This document shows positions 1 to 11,386 of a stretch of 64,000 nucleotides of DNA, piece by piece. The translations under genes were made by a program, and so were the position numbers. The notes beneath the pieces are model-generated. The model ran no database searches and had not been told where the DNA came from. It worked only from the letters and a program-made list of their open reading frames with translations. The stretch is taken from assembly GCF_011745365.1 (NCBI RefSeq), contig NW_024468912.1, positions 3,720,001 to 3,784,000 on the forward strand, given 5' to 3'. The number at the start of each line of letters is the position of its first letter. Position 1 is the first letter of the stretch. The DNA comes from Cryphonectria parasitica EP155 (lineage: Eukaryota > Ascomycota > Sordariomycetes > Diaporthales > Cryphonectriaceae).

Positions 1-1492
1 CTGGTAGTTCTCAAAGACGTCGAACTTCTCTTCCGTGAAGTCATCGGGCTCTAGGGTCACCTGGAGCTTATGCGCCGGCTGCAGAGGGGTCCTGAGAGCG
101 TCGGCCTCGGCTTCATGGACTCTCTCGATTAGGTCGAAGGTCGTAGCGCGCTTTCGCGCCTGCTCCCGTGTGAGGGGATACCGACGCGCTGCCTCCTTCA
201 CATAGTCATCTCCAAGAACAGAGCTGTTGAACCGGTTCACGGCTTGTCGCTGGTCCCTGGATGGTTTGAACTCGGCCGAGTCGAGACGGAGGGTGTAATG
301 TGGACAGCATGCTCTCTTCTGATTAGGCCGATATAGCAGTGTCCCTGAACGCCTCCAGCATCGGTCTATGAGCTGTTGATAGAACTGAGGGCTGAGGGAG
401 GAACCAGAAGCATAGTATGAGTAGCCTGACCAGTGCAAAATGTCAGACAAAAGAGGCTCTAGACAATATACAAAGTCGCTGAGCTATGATGAATAGGGGA
501 TGCTCCTGTGGAGTACTGCACTTTGCGAGTATGGAAATCAAGGAGGCCCAGGGGGGATCTGTGACATGTTGCCAGTTGCTGGTGGTGATCATGGAATCTG
601 AGCCTGGGGATGGAAGGAGAGGACGTGTGTTGGGAGGCGTGGGGGGACGGTCAAGGGTCGCTCTGCGACGAGAGAGATTCACGTTTACTAGACTGACCAC
701 TGCGACTCTTCCGGCAGTAACCACAGTCAGACGAGTTGCTGTAACCTGGATTCAAAGATATCGTTAGTTTGGCTCGGTAAAAACAAGAAAATGAAGATAT
801 TGAAAAACGCAAGTGTTCTAGCCAGATTGGCATCGCAGGGACGTGCTGATGAGGTGTGGGATGACAAGATTGACTTTGAAAATCATATGCAATACATAGA
901 TACAAGGCTGGGCAGGCAGTAGTAGTACATGGTGGCAGCATCTTTCATGAGGACAGTGATGATCTCAGGTCTCGAGACGAGAACCCCCCCCGCCCCCGAG
1001 AAAAAAAGAGAGGGAAAGACGAATGGTACGAGATCCCTTGCGCGCCACCAGGATGGCCTGATGATGACGATGATCTCATGATCTGCAGCTTGCAGCTCGG
1101 AGACGCCATCGTCGTCGTCGAGCCAGGCAAAGCCAAGGCAGAAAAGGATAGGCCGGCTGATGTTGGGTGGGGTGGGTTTGGGGGGGGGGGGGGTGGGTTG
1201 ATGCATAGCGACTGGTGAGAGGTAACCTGAGATGGGGGAATGCCGTTACAGCAGCGACACAAGTGAAGGGCAGGGCAAGAAATCCTGTCGGGCTACTATG
1301 CACCTTGATAAGACGAGAGGACGAAGAGGTGAAGAAGGAAGAGACCAACAGCATCGCAGAAATTTGACACGAGTGCAGATGGTTGGCTGAGATGCAGTGG
1401 TGCGCCCTCGTTTATTCAGGGTACGAAGACTTACCTATTGGGGCGATGTAGGATAAAGTATCGTCAGGGATCTGGACTTTGGAGCTAGCCAT
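1..1492 (-). CDS. ATE1: Arginyl-tRNA-protein transferase Ate1, 5' part (partial)
   Basis: Transfers arginine from Arg-tRNA to N-terminal Asp/Glu (and oxidised Cys) of proteins, marking them for the Arg/N-degron pathway; cytosol and nucleus. I read three exons on the minus strand: 1492-1435, 745-689 and 425-1. The joins are in phase (ATA G|GT TAC and TCT A|GC TAC) and give 180 residues before the window edge. Diagnostic features are a CGYC motif at residues 27-30, the segment IDRCWRRSG near residues 58-66, and a Cys pair in RACCPHY (residues 78-79). These four cysteines match the conserved, metal/Fe-S-linked cysteines of the family. The later stretch TLEPDDFTEEKFDVFENYQ is also typical. The start at 1492 gives the short N-terminus usual for the family; an upstream in-frame start at 1699 would add about 69 unlikely residues. 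Intron 1 is unusually long (689 nt). The C-terminal catalytic half lies outside the window. Confidence 0.93.
1180..1193. repeat. G14 homopolymer inside ATE1 intron 1
   Basis: Fourteen consecutive G on the plus strand (C-tract on the transcribed sense), embedded in a G/T-rich stretch from about 1165 to 1200 within the long first intron of ATE1. Confidence 0.9.
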
Positions 1493-1825
1493 GGCTGCCC
1501 TCCTCAGCCTGACAGCGTATGTGCTGTACCGGTGTAGCAGCACCAGGTCTGCAGCAATGCAACGGCCAGCCTCAACTCTCACACCTTTGGCTCTTTTTCC
1601 TGACCTCCCTTTTCTCTGCTGGGTGGAATGGTAGACGATGCGGTGCGGAACGGGACCGCTGGTGACAGGTGGGCCGGACAAAAGTAGCGTTTCCCTCACT
1701 TGTCAGATTGGGGAAATCATGGGGGAGAGTGGGGGAAGGGGCAATTGAAGCAAAGACAGGATGAGGTTGGCTCTTTGTGTGTGTGTGTGTGTGTGTGTCT
1801 CCCCCCTCTCTTAGATGGGTAAAGG
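1493..1825. other. Intergenic: ATE1 leader side and 3' flank of the 328-aa gene
   Basis: No gene seen. A (TG)n microsatellite at 1776-1798 sits 28-50 nt beyond the stop of the neighbouring minus-strand gene, so it probably lies in its 3' untranslated region. The rest should contain the ATE1 promoter and leader. Confidence 0.7.
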
Positions 1826-2812
1826 TTATGTGAGAGGAAGACGCGACAATGAAAAGACGGACGAGGTCGCAGGAAGGACTGAGGACAGGTCGAAGCGGGG
1901 GCTAGGTCGGGTTGCGGGATGAGATGGTTCCTGATTCGCTGCGAGGTCTCGAACCACGCTCCACACGTTGGCTGCATACTCCTCCAAGTCCTGAACGCTG
2001 ATAACAATATCACCCTCCCCAAGGTCTGGATCTCGAAGAAACAGAAGTCTGAACGACAATACCAACGCACCTCTAGAAACGTTGTAAGTTGTCGAACTCG
2101 TCTTCGTAATGGTGATTATTTGTCTCATTACGGGTGCCAACGCTCCTGGCGACCGAGTGGTGGTTGCTCCAGGTCGTTGGCCTCGCACCTCTTCCTCCCA
2201 TTTCTCGAGAACAAGTTCCTGTCGTCTCGGATCGAACTTGACAAGTAGTACTATCTTTACGTCGTGATCAGACGCAGAAAACCACCACTCCATATCGCTG
2301 CGCAAATGCTGCCAGGGCTCAGAATTCCCGGCTTCTATAACAAGGGTTGGCCAAGCTCCTTTCGCTGCGCGCTCTGGCTTTGGGCCACCGGTAGAATCGC
2401 CTTCTCCAGCCCCGCCCCCGCCACTATTGCCATCGCTTCTTCCGTAACGTGTAGAAGCAGCCATTGTTCTCCATTCCCGATTTATACTCATTCGAAAAAG
2501 TTGAGCCATGTATTGTTGATAGAGCTCAGCATGGAGCCCTTCGTGAATGTCGGCAGGAATGACAATGTAAAGCTTTCGTGCGTTGTCGTCGTAACGCCGG
2601 AGACGGATCTTGGGCCGATTCAAATCCCAATTATCGACTAGGAGAGTAAAATCGCCAGGAGAGACATTCTCAGCAACGAGAAAATCTTCGGAAGTGAGAC
2701 GAATCTTCTGATAGAGCTCTTCGATGTTCGTGAATCGCACTGTCGGTACCTTGATATCTTCAGATACCACAGAGGTAGGCGGGGTGGGGCTCGAAAGAGG
2801 TGATACCGACAT
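1826..2812 (-). CDS. Uncharacterised fungal protein, possible PD-(D/E)XK/Uma2-like core
   Basis: Single-exon gene of 328 residues with no signal peptide or membrane segment. I do not recognise a named gene. The middle contains EGDS, a low-complexity Gly/Ser linker before it, then WPTLVIEAG, a conserved-looking Ser, Leu-rich helix and Trp-Trp pair, and finally a strand ending in VKIVLLVKFD followed by ELVLEKWEEE. This order (acidic residue, hydrophobic strand ending in Glu, helix, paired strands) recalls a widespread family of functionally unknown fungal proteins and, more loosely, PD-(D/E)XK nuclease-like folds such as Uma2. The Asp that normally precedes the Glu strand is Thr here, so activity is doubtful. 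The N-terminal 100 residues look like a separate alpha/beta module (RKLYIVIPADIHEGLH). Start is the first ATG of the open frame at 2812. The nuclease-like reading is inference only. Confidence 0.7.
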   Translation of the reverse strand: MSVSPLSSPTPPTSVVSEDIKVPTVRFTNIEELYQKIRLTSEDFLVAENVSPGDFTLLVDNWDLNRPKIRLRRYDDNARKLYIVIPADIHEGLHAELYQQYMAQLFRMSINREWRTMAASTRYGRSDGNSGGGGAGEGDSTGGPKPERAAKGAWPTLVIEAGNSEPWQHLRSDMEWWFSASDHDVKIVLLVKFDPRRQELVLEKWEEEVRGQRPGATTTRSPGALAPVMRQIITITKTSSTTYNVSRGALVLSFRLLFLRDPDLGEGDIVISVQDLEEYAANVWSVVRDLAANQEPSHPATRPSPRFDLSSVLPATSSVFSLSRLPLT

Positions 2813-5729
2813 AGTGGCTGTAGAGGATTGTGCGTTGTGGTAGTAGTAGTAGAAGAAGAATAAGAAGAAGAATAAGAAGAAGGTGTCAGCTCGGATGGCG
2901 ATCGCGTTCGCTTGTTTTGTTAAGGTAGAAGCTGAATTGCGAGAATGGAGGCAGGCCGGGATACCCTTTGTCGAGGAAAAGCTGGCATGTGACTGCCTTT
3001 CCTCTAACTAGCTGACTGACCTACTCTGCACTATCGTAGTATGTTCTATGACATACTGTACCAGCAACCCCCGCCCCCCCCCCCCCCAAGCGCCCACATT
3101 GGCCACCACCTGCAGCCAGCGGAACATATCAACAGCGTGCCCCGTCAAATGAAGATGAACCTCGACCCTCCCCAGAGGCTCTTGAAAGTCATGTGGGCGG
3201 GAGGTGCCTATTCGTCACCAGATTCCAGAAGCCCATATACGTATCACCAACCGGCAAGTCCAACTCATGGCCGGTCTCACCTTTATGCTGCCCACCACAC
3301 GTCACGGGTAGAACTACAGCGACAACAACAGCGACGAGGAGGGGCAGTGTCGACATTGCCACGCTGGACCTGCTAAGGGCAAGCCTCTTATTGATGTTAT
3401 GTTTATGGATGCGACATGAGCCACTGTTGCAACGGCAGCCACGCTCTTTGGAGCTGTCGAGTTGTCAGAGACAGGCGATGCCGGCTTTTGCATCGCAGTG
3501 AGCTGCTTCGAACATGAAACGGGGTTCTCCAGTTGAAGGTCGTGGAGAGAGGGAATCAACACTGGGGGTCCAGGGCTGGCAGGTAGATACCTCTGACCCC
3601 TCAAGAGGGCCCCACCTCTGTGAGAGTACTTAAGCAATCTGTTGCAAGTCGTCGATGAGACCCTTTACATGCCCCAGGCCCGGCCTTCCGCAGACTCGAC
3701 CATAGCACTTTTCTTTTATTACCTGCAGAGCGAGACAAGAGACAAGAGCCAGGGTTCTGCCTGCCGCTACCAGCCGTCTTCAAACTTTTCGACTAGAGAT
3801 TGGTAGTGGCTTGTTCATCGGGTCTTCTTCTGACCTTACAAGGTTTTCTGTCAATACCTGTGGATATAAATTGTTGTTTGAGACCTTTTCACGAAAAGAG
3901 AGAAGAAAGAAGAAAAAGGCAGGCTGCCCACTCAACTGAGATACTAAAGCCCCCCTCCCACCCCCCCCAACACGTCTCTGTCTCTCTCAATCTTTTTTCA
4001 GTCTTGGGGACCACCAGCCCTACCAACCAGGTCGGACATGTATTGTGTGCGCGCCATCAGTTGGTAGGCTGCTAGAGTACCAGGTTACCAGCTCTTGACA
4101 GCGACCAAACGGCCGGGGTGTGCTGGGGCGTGCTGGGGCGTGTTGGGGACAAGGCTTCGTGAAGCACGGTCAGGTTAGGGATCTAGGTTCCTGAGCTCGA
4201 CCTGGAAAGTACATGCTAGGCCCCTTCGCGAAGGTCCTGGGAGCACTTGGGGCGTGGCGCGACAGCAGGGGAGCAGTGGGGAAGGTACTACATAGTACTA
4301 CGTCGAGTACTCGAGGTACTTACTTCCTTGTCTGGTTCCAGATCCAGATCCGTCCGGCAGCCCGGCTCCAGCCTAGCTCCATAACCTCTTTAAAAAATAA
4401 AAAAGCCATCCCGACTTTTCTCTGCCCTCTGCCCCTCCATCGTCTACTCTTGGAATGGCACGAGACAATCTGTTGCTCTTCCGGCGCTCCACGCCGCAAG
4501 AGCTCTGCCTGCCTGTCCCCAGCACTCTCGTCGCGTCTCATCACCCTACCTGACCAAGCTAAGGCACTGACGACAACAAGTCAACCCACCAAAGGCCCAA
4601 AGACCAGACAAGGCGCATAGCCCACGCCCACGCCCTTTTTGCAAAGATTCATCCCACAGCCCGCCACCACCACCATCCACGTAACTCGCATACCCAAGGA
4701 GCAAGACACACACAAATACACACACTCTCTCTCTCACACACACACTCTCACACTCATACCCAAAAAGAGCACGTATCTACCCACGCACCACACGGCACGG
4801 GACCGGACTGTCTCTTCCCTAGATCCGGTTCAGGTCAGGTCAAGCCCCCTCGGTCTGACGCACCGCCCCCATCCGTCGCGGCGCTGGCCCTACGCCCATT
4901 CCCTCCGGAAAGCCTTAGGTCCCAACTTCACCCATCGACCGGTCATCTCACCAACAAAACAAAGAGAAAAGAACCCCGCCTCGGGCAGGACCTCTGCAGC
5001 TCTGAGCGCAATCTGCAGCTGTTGGCCCCAATCCGTCCTCACAGCCAGTTCGTCCTGGAGCCAGCCAGCAGCCTTTCCGTCCCCCTTCTTCTGCTGCGTG
5101 CCCGTCAAGCTGCTGCCCCGGCTGCAACTTGACAGGCCGATGTACTACGACCCTGCTGCATTCCACACTGCACTGCACCCCACGGCGCATCGTCTGCCCC
5201 CTCGGTGGCGATCGTTGAGACCTAGACTCACTCTGTCGACCGATCAGCCCTCCGCAGGCACCACCTCGTCCAGCTGATCCACGCCCCTGCCTGCCACATC
5301 GTTGTCAACACTGACTCTGCGCCTGTCTCCTCGTTCGGGCTCGCCTGTCCGACCTCGCCCAAGACCTTTCCTCTGACAAAAGAATACTAGCTCGCGCATC
5401 TCTTTTGACCCTTTTCCTTCTTATTCTTGGCGTCGACCTCACTCCCCAGACGCTGGTCAAGGCTGTGTTCATTCAACTCGATCATCTACCCAGTGTTCAC
5501 CCTTCATCATATCGACAATGTCTCTTAGAAGTAACTAAAGGACGTCAGGTCTTTGAGACTCTCTCTCTCTCTTCAACTGTACCCCTACCAGCAAACCAGG
5601 CCCTTTTGAGTCTCTGCTACCATCTCTTGTCTCTCGTTTTTGGACCGCCACGCTGCTTTTTTGGCGACGGTTGTCACACCCCTGTCGCCTCTTGTCTGTG
5701 CATATTGTCCGATACCCCATCTCGCCAAC
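2813..5729. other. Gene-free divergent promoter region and APS1 leader
   Basis: Lies between two genes transcribed away from each other. No convincing coding frame. It holds an (AGT)/(AAG)n purine-rich tract at about 2840-2885, a C14 run at 3074-3087, a GGGGCGTGCT-type tandem motif near 4117-4150, and a long pyrimidine- and CA-rich stretch from about 4400 to 5725. The last is typical of promoters and leaders of constitutively expressed fungal genes and probably belongs to APS1. Confidence 0.7.
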
Positions 5730-6319
5730 ATGTCAGGGGGCGGTTCAAGCAGTCGTTCCATGGAGTCCCGGACCGGCCGGGACAAGCAACGTACGTCACA
5801 AGCCTAGGCCTTGCTCATTTGACCTACTGGATGCCATCTTCCAGAGCTTTTTTGGTGTTTTTGACTTGCCCAACTGACGCATCTGTTCCAGGCTACAACT
5901 CGAAAGGTGAACGTCTGGTCGCCGGTGTGGTTCCGTTGACCGAGGACAGGAAGTACGTCTTGTTAATACGGTCTACCAAAAGGAAGAATGGCTGGGTCCT
6001 GCCAAAGGGCGGCTGGGAGACGGACGAGGAGTGCGAGGAAGCTGCTATGCGAGAGGCTTGGGAGGAGGCTGGCATTGTAATCACCATCGACTATAACCTC
6101 GGCGACATTCCCGAGACGAGAAAGCCCAAGAAAGACAAGAAGGATGCTACCAAGTGTCTGTACCACTTCTACGAGGGCACAGTCACCGTGGAGGCCAAGG
6201 ACTGGCCCGAAGCCGAGAAGCGAGAGCGCAGATGGATGACCTATTCCGAGGCAAAAGAGGCACTCAAGGACCGGCCAGAGCTTCTCGAAGCCCTCAAAGC
6301 CTCCGCCATCAAGAGGTAG
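5730..6319 (+). CDS. APS1: Diphosphoinositol polyphosphate phosphohydrolase (Nudix, Aps1/Ddp1 type)
   Basis: Removes the beta-phosphate from inositol pyrophosphates (PP-InsPs) and, in this family, also cleaves diadenosine polyphosphates. Two exons, 5730-5790 and 5892-6319, join in phase (CAA C|GC TAC) and encode 162 residues, slightly shorter than yeast Ddp1. A complete 23-residue Nudix box spans residues 60-82: G60, E66, then REAWEEAGI, fitting GX5EX7REUXEEXGU with U tolerated as A. The preceding WVLPKGG is the usual lead-in, and the downstream KPKKDKK stretch is a basic loop seen in DIPP proteins. The ATG at 5730 is preceded by CCAAC and gives a short Ser/Gly-rich N-terminus. Reading through upstream in the same frame is possible only by translating the intron and leader, so I reject it. 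The next gene, VTC2/3, carries an SPX domain, the sensor for this enzyme's substrates. Confidence 0.92.
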
Positions 6320-7682
6320 CCTGGTCAACAGGCTGACAACACCATCCCGTCAACCACAAAACCCTATCTACCCACCTCTACATCCCGGGCTGTCGTCAGT
6401 CTTGCAAAGGCAGCACATCATCTCGGCTTGCGGAAAGTCATTCTGGCCTTCGTTGTGTCAGAGTTTCCACACCTTCGGGATAATCTCGTCGTCAGTGGCT
6501 CGATCAACTCCCCAGCAGGCTTCATATCTTTCCGTCTGCACATTCTGAAGATCCCTACTCATCTTATTTCTTTTGTGAAGGTTTCACGCATTAGAGGATT
6601 TTCTGTTTTCGGCTTGCGAGTCATTGTCATGCAATCAAATTCTGGGCGGATTGGGGAAAAAGCACAAAATACTTGGGGGCTTGTCTTTCGGAGCGGTCCT
6701 GGCTGTCCTCCTACCTCGCCATCTCGCCTCAAATGACAGGCAAAATGACCAACAGTCTGCAATTCTTCACAGGAGCATCACGGAGTTCTGGTCTAGGTTT
6801 ATAGAGCGAGGACAGAAGAAGGAGAGAGAAAGAGAAGAGACCAAAAGAGAGAAAGTAAAACATAGTCTAGGGTGCTTAAAAGCTAGGGAAAAGTGATGGT
6901 CGAATTTTCATGAGTGAGACATCACGAATCAACGTTGGGGGTCACTTTAAATCGTCCTGAGTCGAATTGGGCATCAGACCCTTTGGACGACCAGCCTAGA
7001 GCTGGGTTTGTGTGTCTCCGTGCGAATTTAATCCGCTGGAGATGGGCGCTGGTGCACGTCCTTGAGGGACCTTGACTCGGCTTTTGAAGCCAAAGACTGA
7101 TTGTGGCTGCAGCATTTTGTTTCGGGAGATATAGACTATTGGAGACGCTCAATGGGAGAGGCAGACATCTGCTAGAGGGGATCTCTGACAAAGATTAATG
7201 CGGAAGAGACACACTACAGACAATGAATGAAATCCTGGCATCTGCGAGAAGCGTATACGTGCCTTGTTCAAGTCTAATCTGGCAACAACACGACGCATGT
7301 AGGCCCTAAAGTTTGGAAAATTTCGTATCAACATGGCAAAATGCCTTTTTTTTACCCTCCCCCCTCCCCCCAACCCTTTGGAAGGGCAGTTGAGGACTAT
7401 GGGAAGGTTTTTTTGGGTTTTTTGGGGGGGGGTTTTTTTATAAAAAAAATGTGGATTCCGCTCTAAGCTTCAGGGCTCGCTCAGTTGATACAATCTATTG
7501 GTAAAAGCTACACTCAAATAAACCACACGCCGAATCCAATGCTACCATTGAGCATACAAAAGCGCTTCCAGTGTGAGCAAACGTTGGCTCAAAAAATGCA
7601 AGACGTAATGGAGGGGAGCCCCCAGCCAATGCCACATAGACCTTGAGACGCCAAACCCCCTTTAATCCGTTAGACTTCTCCG
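6320..7682. other. Convergent intergenic region (3' ends of APS1 and VTC2/3)
   Basis: No gene supported. The two flanking genes are transcribed towards each other, so this should hold both 3' untranslated regions. T- and G-homopolymer runs lie at about 7405-7450. The interval is moderately AT-rich and has only short incoherent frames. Confidence 0.7.
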
Positions 7683-7798
7683 TCATCTCAGTAGCTCGTC
7701 CGTGATGATGCTAGCATTGAGACCAGTAAGAGCCTCGGCGGCATCCAGCTTCTTGACAGCGGCGCGGTACTATGTGTGGAAACAAGGGTCAGTGGAAG

Positions 7799-7831
<33 letters not shown>

Positions 7832-10195
7832 CAGAGAAGGATAGAACAGCGAAGCACTTACCTGGAAGATGAAATTCAGCACCAGCGACACGACCAGAGC
7901 AACACTCACGATCATTGGGCCGGCGAGGTTGTCAAAATCACGCCCGCTGCGCTCAATGATCATGTCCCGGCGCTGCTTGTGCATCACATAGCCCCATATG
8001 CCTGCAAAAGCAGCAATAGCCAGATACACGATGCCCATGGCCAGAGGGAGCAGGTCTGTTCCGGCGCCAGCAGCTGTGTAAAGGGCGACGGAGAGGCCGC
8101 CGAGGAGCACGCAGATGTGTTGCCACTTCATAAAGGTGCGCTCGTTGGCCAGCCAAACCTTGGGCTCGACCTTGAGCTCGCCCTGGTTTTTTATCCACAC
8201 CTCGGGCTCGACGACGCCCTCGGGCATGACGCGGCTCTCCCGGCGCTGTTGGAACCGCGCATAGCGCGTTAAGATGGAGAAGCTGGGCATGATGGTGCCA
8301 TAGCTTCTCTGCTGTTGTTGCCCGGTCTCTCGTTCCTCAGAAAGCTCGCCATTCTGCCTCGTAGCGGACTCGGCCGGCAGGGACGGTGACAGCGCTGCGG
8401 CTGCATTCTCTGTTGCCACACGCTCGGCCAGATATGACTTGCTCACAGGCGAGCTCTTAGACGGCACAAACGAGCCAATCTTGTTGCCAAGAAGACTTCC
8501 CACAACCTCTTCGTCTGCGGCCCGCCTCGCCTTCTTCTGCTCCTCCTCCTCGAAAGCATCCAGAGGTTCCCTGTGGATGTCCTTGTCCAGGTCGCTAAGC
8601 CAGAAAGGCAGAGCGTTGACATAATCGTCGAAGAGCACAGAGATGCCGTGGGCGAATTTCGAAAAGCGTTGTGCCGGGTAGACCAGGTGGGATGTCATCA
8701 GATCCTCGATCCACTCTGGCCTCTTGCGGCTGGGGTGCTCCTTCAGCTTGATCTCTAAGAGGGCGTAGGGGAATCTAGACACCTCACTCTGGTTGATCTC
8801 GCTGAAAGGGTAGCCCAAGTTTCTGTTATCGATGTCCAGCCGATGCCACTCGTTCGGGTCACGGCATGGCCGCCGCGGATCCAGTGTATCTTCTCGCACG
8901 AAACCCAGATCCGTATCTATGGAGATGCGAACACGATCATCGGCAGGCTTTTGGAACGCCGTACGCTTATAGTTCGCTCGTATCACTGGCTCCAGCTTGC
9001 GCTCCTTGATGAACTCCTGAATCCCATCCACAGTGGACTTGAACTTGGCGACCTCCTCGGCGCTGTGGCCCTGTGCCTCCATCTTCGAAATGGACTTTTC
9101 CATGTGGTACTCGCCGTCGATAAACTGCTTGATGTACTTGGCTTTGATAGTGAACTTCTTCTCTTCACTGCTGCCATTCTCGTGAACGATCTTCTGCTCA
9201 AGGAAGATCTGTGGCGACGAGCTCAATGAGCCGTACCATCTCAGCCGCAGTGACGATGCATCCGCGTCTCGTTTCAGCTTCTTGTTGTAGAGGTCAAATT
9301 TATTGTTGTCGAAGTAGAGCGAGGTCAAACTAGGGTCTTCGCTGCTGTCGACCTCCTTCGACGATGAATCGCTGTACACCAGGTTCGGCAGGCGGCGCAA
9401 AATGAAAGTTTTGACCTCGAGCAGGTTATCAGGGTGTACCCAGACTATAGAACCGTCAGCTTAGTGGGCCACAGGTAATTCGTCACAAAACTGCTTACAC
9501 TTGTGTGCCGAGTACTTCTCTCCATTCTTCGTCTCTTGCAAGCCCTTGGATCCCTCGAGGTCGGCCAACAGCTCATCACTGATGCCCTCCTCCAGCTGCT
9601 GCTTGACGGTGAAGTATGCCAGCGACAGCCTGTGTATCATGGGCGCATACGCCTGCTCCGAGTTGAACGGCCGATCCGACAGGCTCTTCATCATCAGGGG
9701 GCGCATCTTGTAGCGCAGTCCCCGCTTGCGATCATGCTTCTTGACAATCTTCAAGAAGCCTGTATAGTTCAGGCTACTATACCTCTTCAGCTCATTGACA
9801 TGATTCGTGATCCTGTCCAGCTCTGCCTCGAGCTCCTTCAGCGCGTGTGTCGTGTCGTCGCTGCGGGGCGCCGCGGCGGTCTCTTCCTCCCCCTGCTCGC
9901 CGCTGCTGCCCTGCCCACTCGTGGGAGAGGGCGTGGGCAGGCCCTTGAGCTTCTCGAAGGCAGCATCGGTGCGCTCGCGGAGCTCGCGGAACTTGGCCTC
10001 GTGGAATTCGGTGACCTTGCCGAGCTGGACGTTGAAGATCTCGTCGCTGAACCTAGTCTCGTCGTCCTCGGTCCACGAGCCGTCCTCCATGCCGTAGTCA
10101 TCCTCGCGCAGCATGCTCTTCAACTTGGCGTAGTCGAGGTACTTGTCCTTCCATGGGTCGTACTCGGACGACGAGAGGGTCTTGCCGAAGCGCAT
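7683..10195 (-). CDS. VTC2: Vacuolar transporter chaperone, Vtc2/Vtc3-type SPX subunit
   Basis: Accessory subunit of the VTC complex, which makes polyphosphate from ATP and passes it into the vacuole. Three exons, 10195-9499, 9444-7862 and 7769-7683, give 788 residues. The order is an N-terminal SPX domain (residues 1 to about 190, with the Lys-rich inositol-pyrophosphate-binding helix around KKHDRKRG at 152-159), a VTC tunnel domain (about 234-530, beginning WVHPDNLLEVKTFILRRLP and including LRLRWYG), a low-complexity linker, and a C-terminal DUF202 part with three membrane helices (roughly 671-691, 696-720, 741-760). The N-terminus MRFGKTLSSSEYDPWKDKY resembles yeast Vtc2/Vtc3 rather than Vtc4, so I assign the regulatory class; it is not tested here. 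The true start is the ATG at 10195; an in-frame TTG lies 9 nt upstream. Intron 2 carries a (CA)n repeat. A CACGTG site lies about 360 nt upstream of the ATG. Confidence 0.93.
7801..7829. repeat. (AC)n microsatellite in VTC2 intron 2
   Basis: About 29 nt of uninterrupted AC dinucleotide within a 92-nt intron (7861-7770), so it makes up about one third of the intron, between donor and branch region on the minus strand. Confidence 0.95.
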
Positions 10196-11386
10196 CTTGG
10201 ACAACCTGTGACGAGCTGTGCCGTCCGTGCCTGCACTCGAGCGTCTGTTATGATAACGAGATGGAGGAATAGGTAGTATAGGCCGCAGAGAAGCGGTTAA
10301 ACCAGCTCAGCGTAATGTCTATCCAATTGGAGTATAATATGAATTGTCACAAATTAATCTGAAGCAAGGGAGCTCAAGGAAAAGGAAGAGTTCCAAGTTC
10401 CAACCTTGAAGAAAGAAGTCGCATTGGCGAATCGATGATGTTACCTAAAGAAAAGCTGTCCCGCCATCCCAGCAACTTATAGCCGGGGAGGACCCTGTAT
10501 GTCTGCATGATAGTGTGGGGACCTTCCCTTGACCTATCAGACAGCCTTACCTTGCCACGTGCACTATTGCACACGGTTGTACTATGTACTGTGGCACACT
10601 CTTTGGCATGCAGCCACTATACTATCGTTTCGTACTATAGTACAGTATACAACTAGTATGCTGCAGCAGCATGTGTACTCAGGAACATGTACACAGTACT
10701 CAGTTCTTCATGTCATGGCCTGTACCTCCCCAAGTTTCGCAGACTCGGACAGTGTAATGCGACATACTGGGTAACAGTTGCTCGCTTGAGCCTCAATAAG
10801 CACAAAAGTTTGCATAGGAGGGAGGATATACTGCAACTTCTCTAAAAAAACGTTTAAAATTTTTTCCAGAGTATCAATGTCGTTTCTACAAGTCACAGTG
10901 AAAATACACAGCCTGAGCATATATGTCGTCGGCCTCTGCATCGAGGCAGCCATCTTGATCTACTTAATTGATATTTCAAATATTTTTTTTTTTTCAACCT
11001 AAGACTGTTAAATAACAAATACAAGTACACGCATGAGATAAAAAGAGAAGAGCTGAAAACAAGCAAGTGGAAAGCAATTTCTTGAATTATATAAATAAAA
11101 AAAAGGAAAGAAAAACCACGACAGAAGGCCGATCCGCGCACACGTTTCCCACAGAATTTTTAGGTATCAAAACGAAAGAAACGAAGTCAAAAAGTTTCCG
11201 CTCCCATTCTTCTTGATCATGGTATGCCTGCTGTGTCAACCCGTCCGAAATTGGCCTTAATCTTTTTTATCCCCTTTCTTTTCTCTTTTGCCCCGCACTC
11301 CGCCTTGATGTGAAATGGCCCGATCAAAGAAAGCACCATGCATGCAGGAAGAGAATCGTACAATCGTAAAAATATGGGTACCTGGT
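10196..11386. other. Intergenic: VTC2 promoter and GLT1 3' flank
   Basis: No gene seen. The 10.2-10.7 kb half should be the VTC2 promoter. It carries a CACGTG site and a cluster of TACTATAGTAC/TGTACTGTGG-like words near 10570-10660. The 10.8-11.3 kb half is AT-rich with T and A runs and is the likely GLT1 3' region. Confidence 0.7.
10556..10561. promoter_or_regulatory. CACGTG E-box, candidate Pho4/NUC-1 site
   Basis: Palindromic CACGTG in the context GCCACGTGCA, 361 nt upstream of the VTC2/3 start codon. Pho4 of yeast and NUC-1 of Neurospora bind CACGTG and drive phosphate-starvation genes including VTC genes. A single 6-mer can occur by chance (about one per 4 kb), so the assignment rests on position and target identity. 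Confidence 0.5.

Noticed and set aside
7683..10195. Identity as the catalytic polyphosphate polymerase Vtc4
   Set aside because: The N-terminal EYDPWKDKY pattern and the overall length (788 aa) fit Vtc2/Vtc3 better than Vtc4 (about 720 aa, different SPX start).
9503..10276. 257-codon plus-strand frame, Leu-rich
   Set aside because: Antisense shadow of the VTC2/3 SPX exon.
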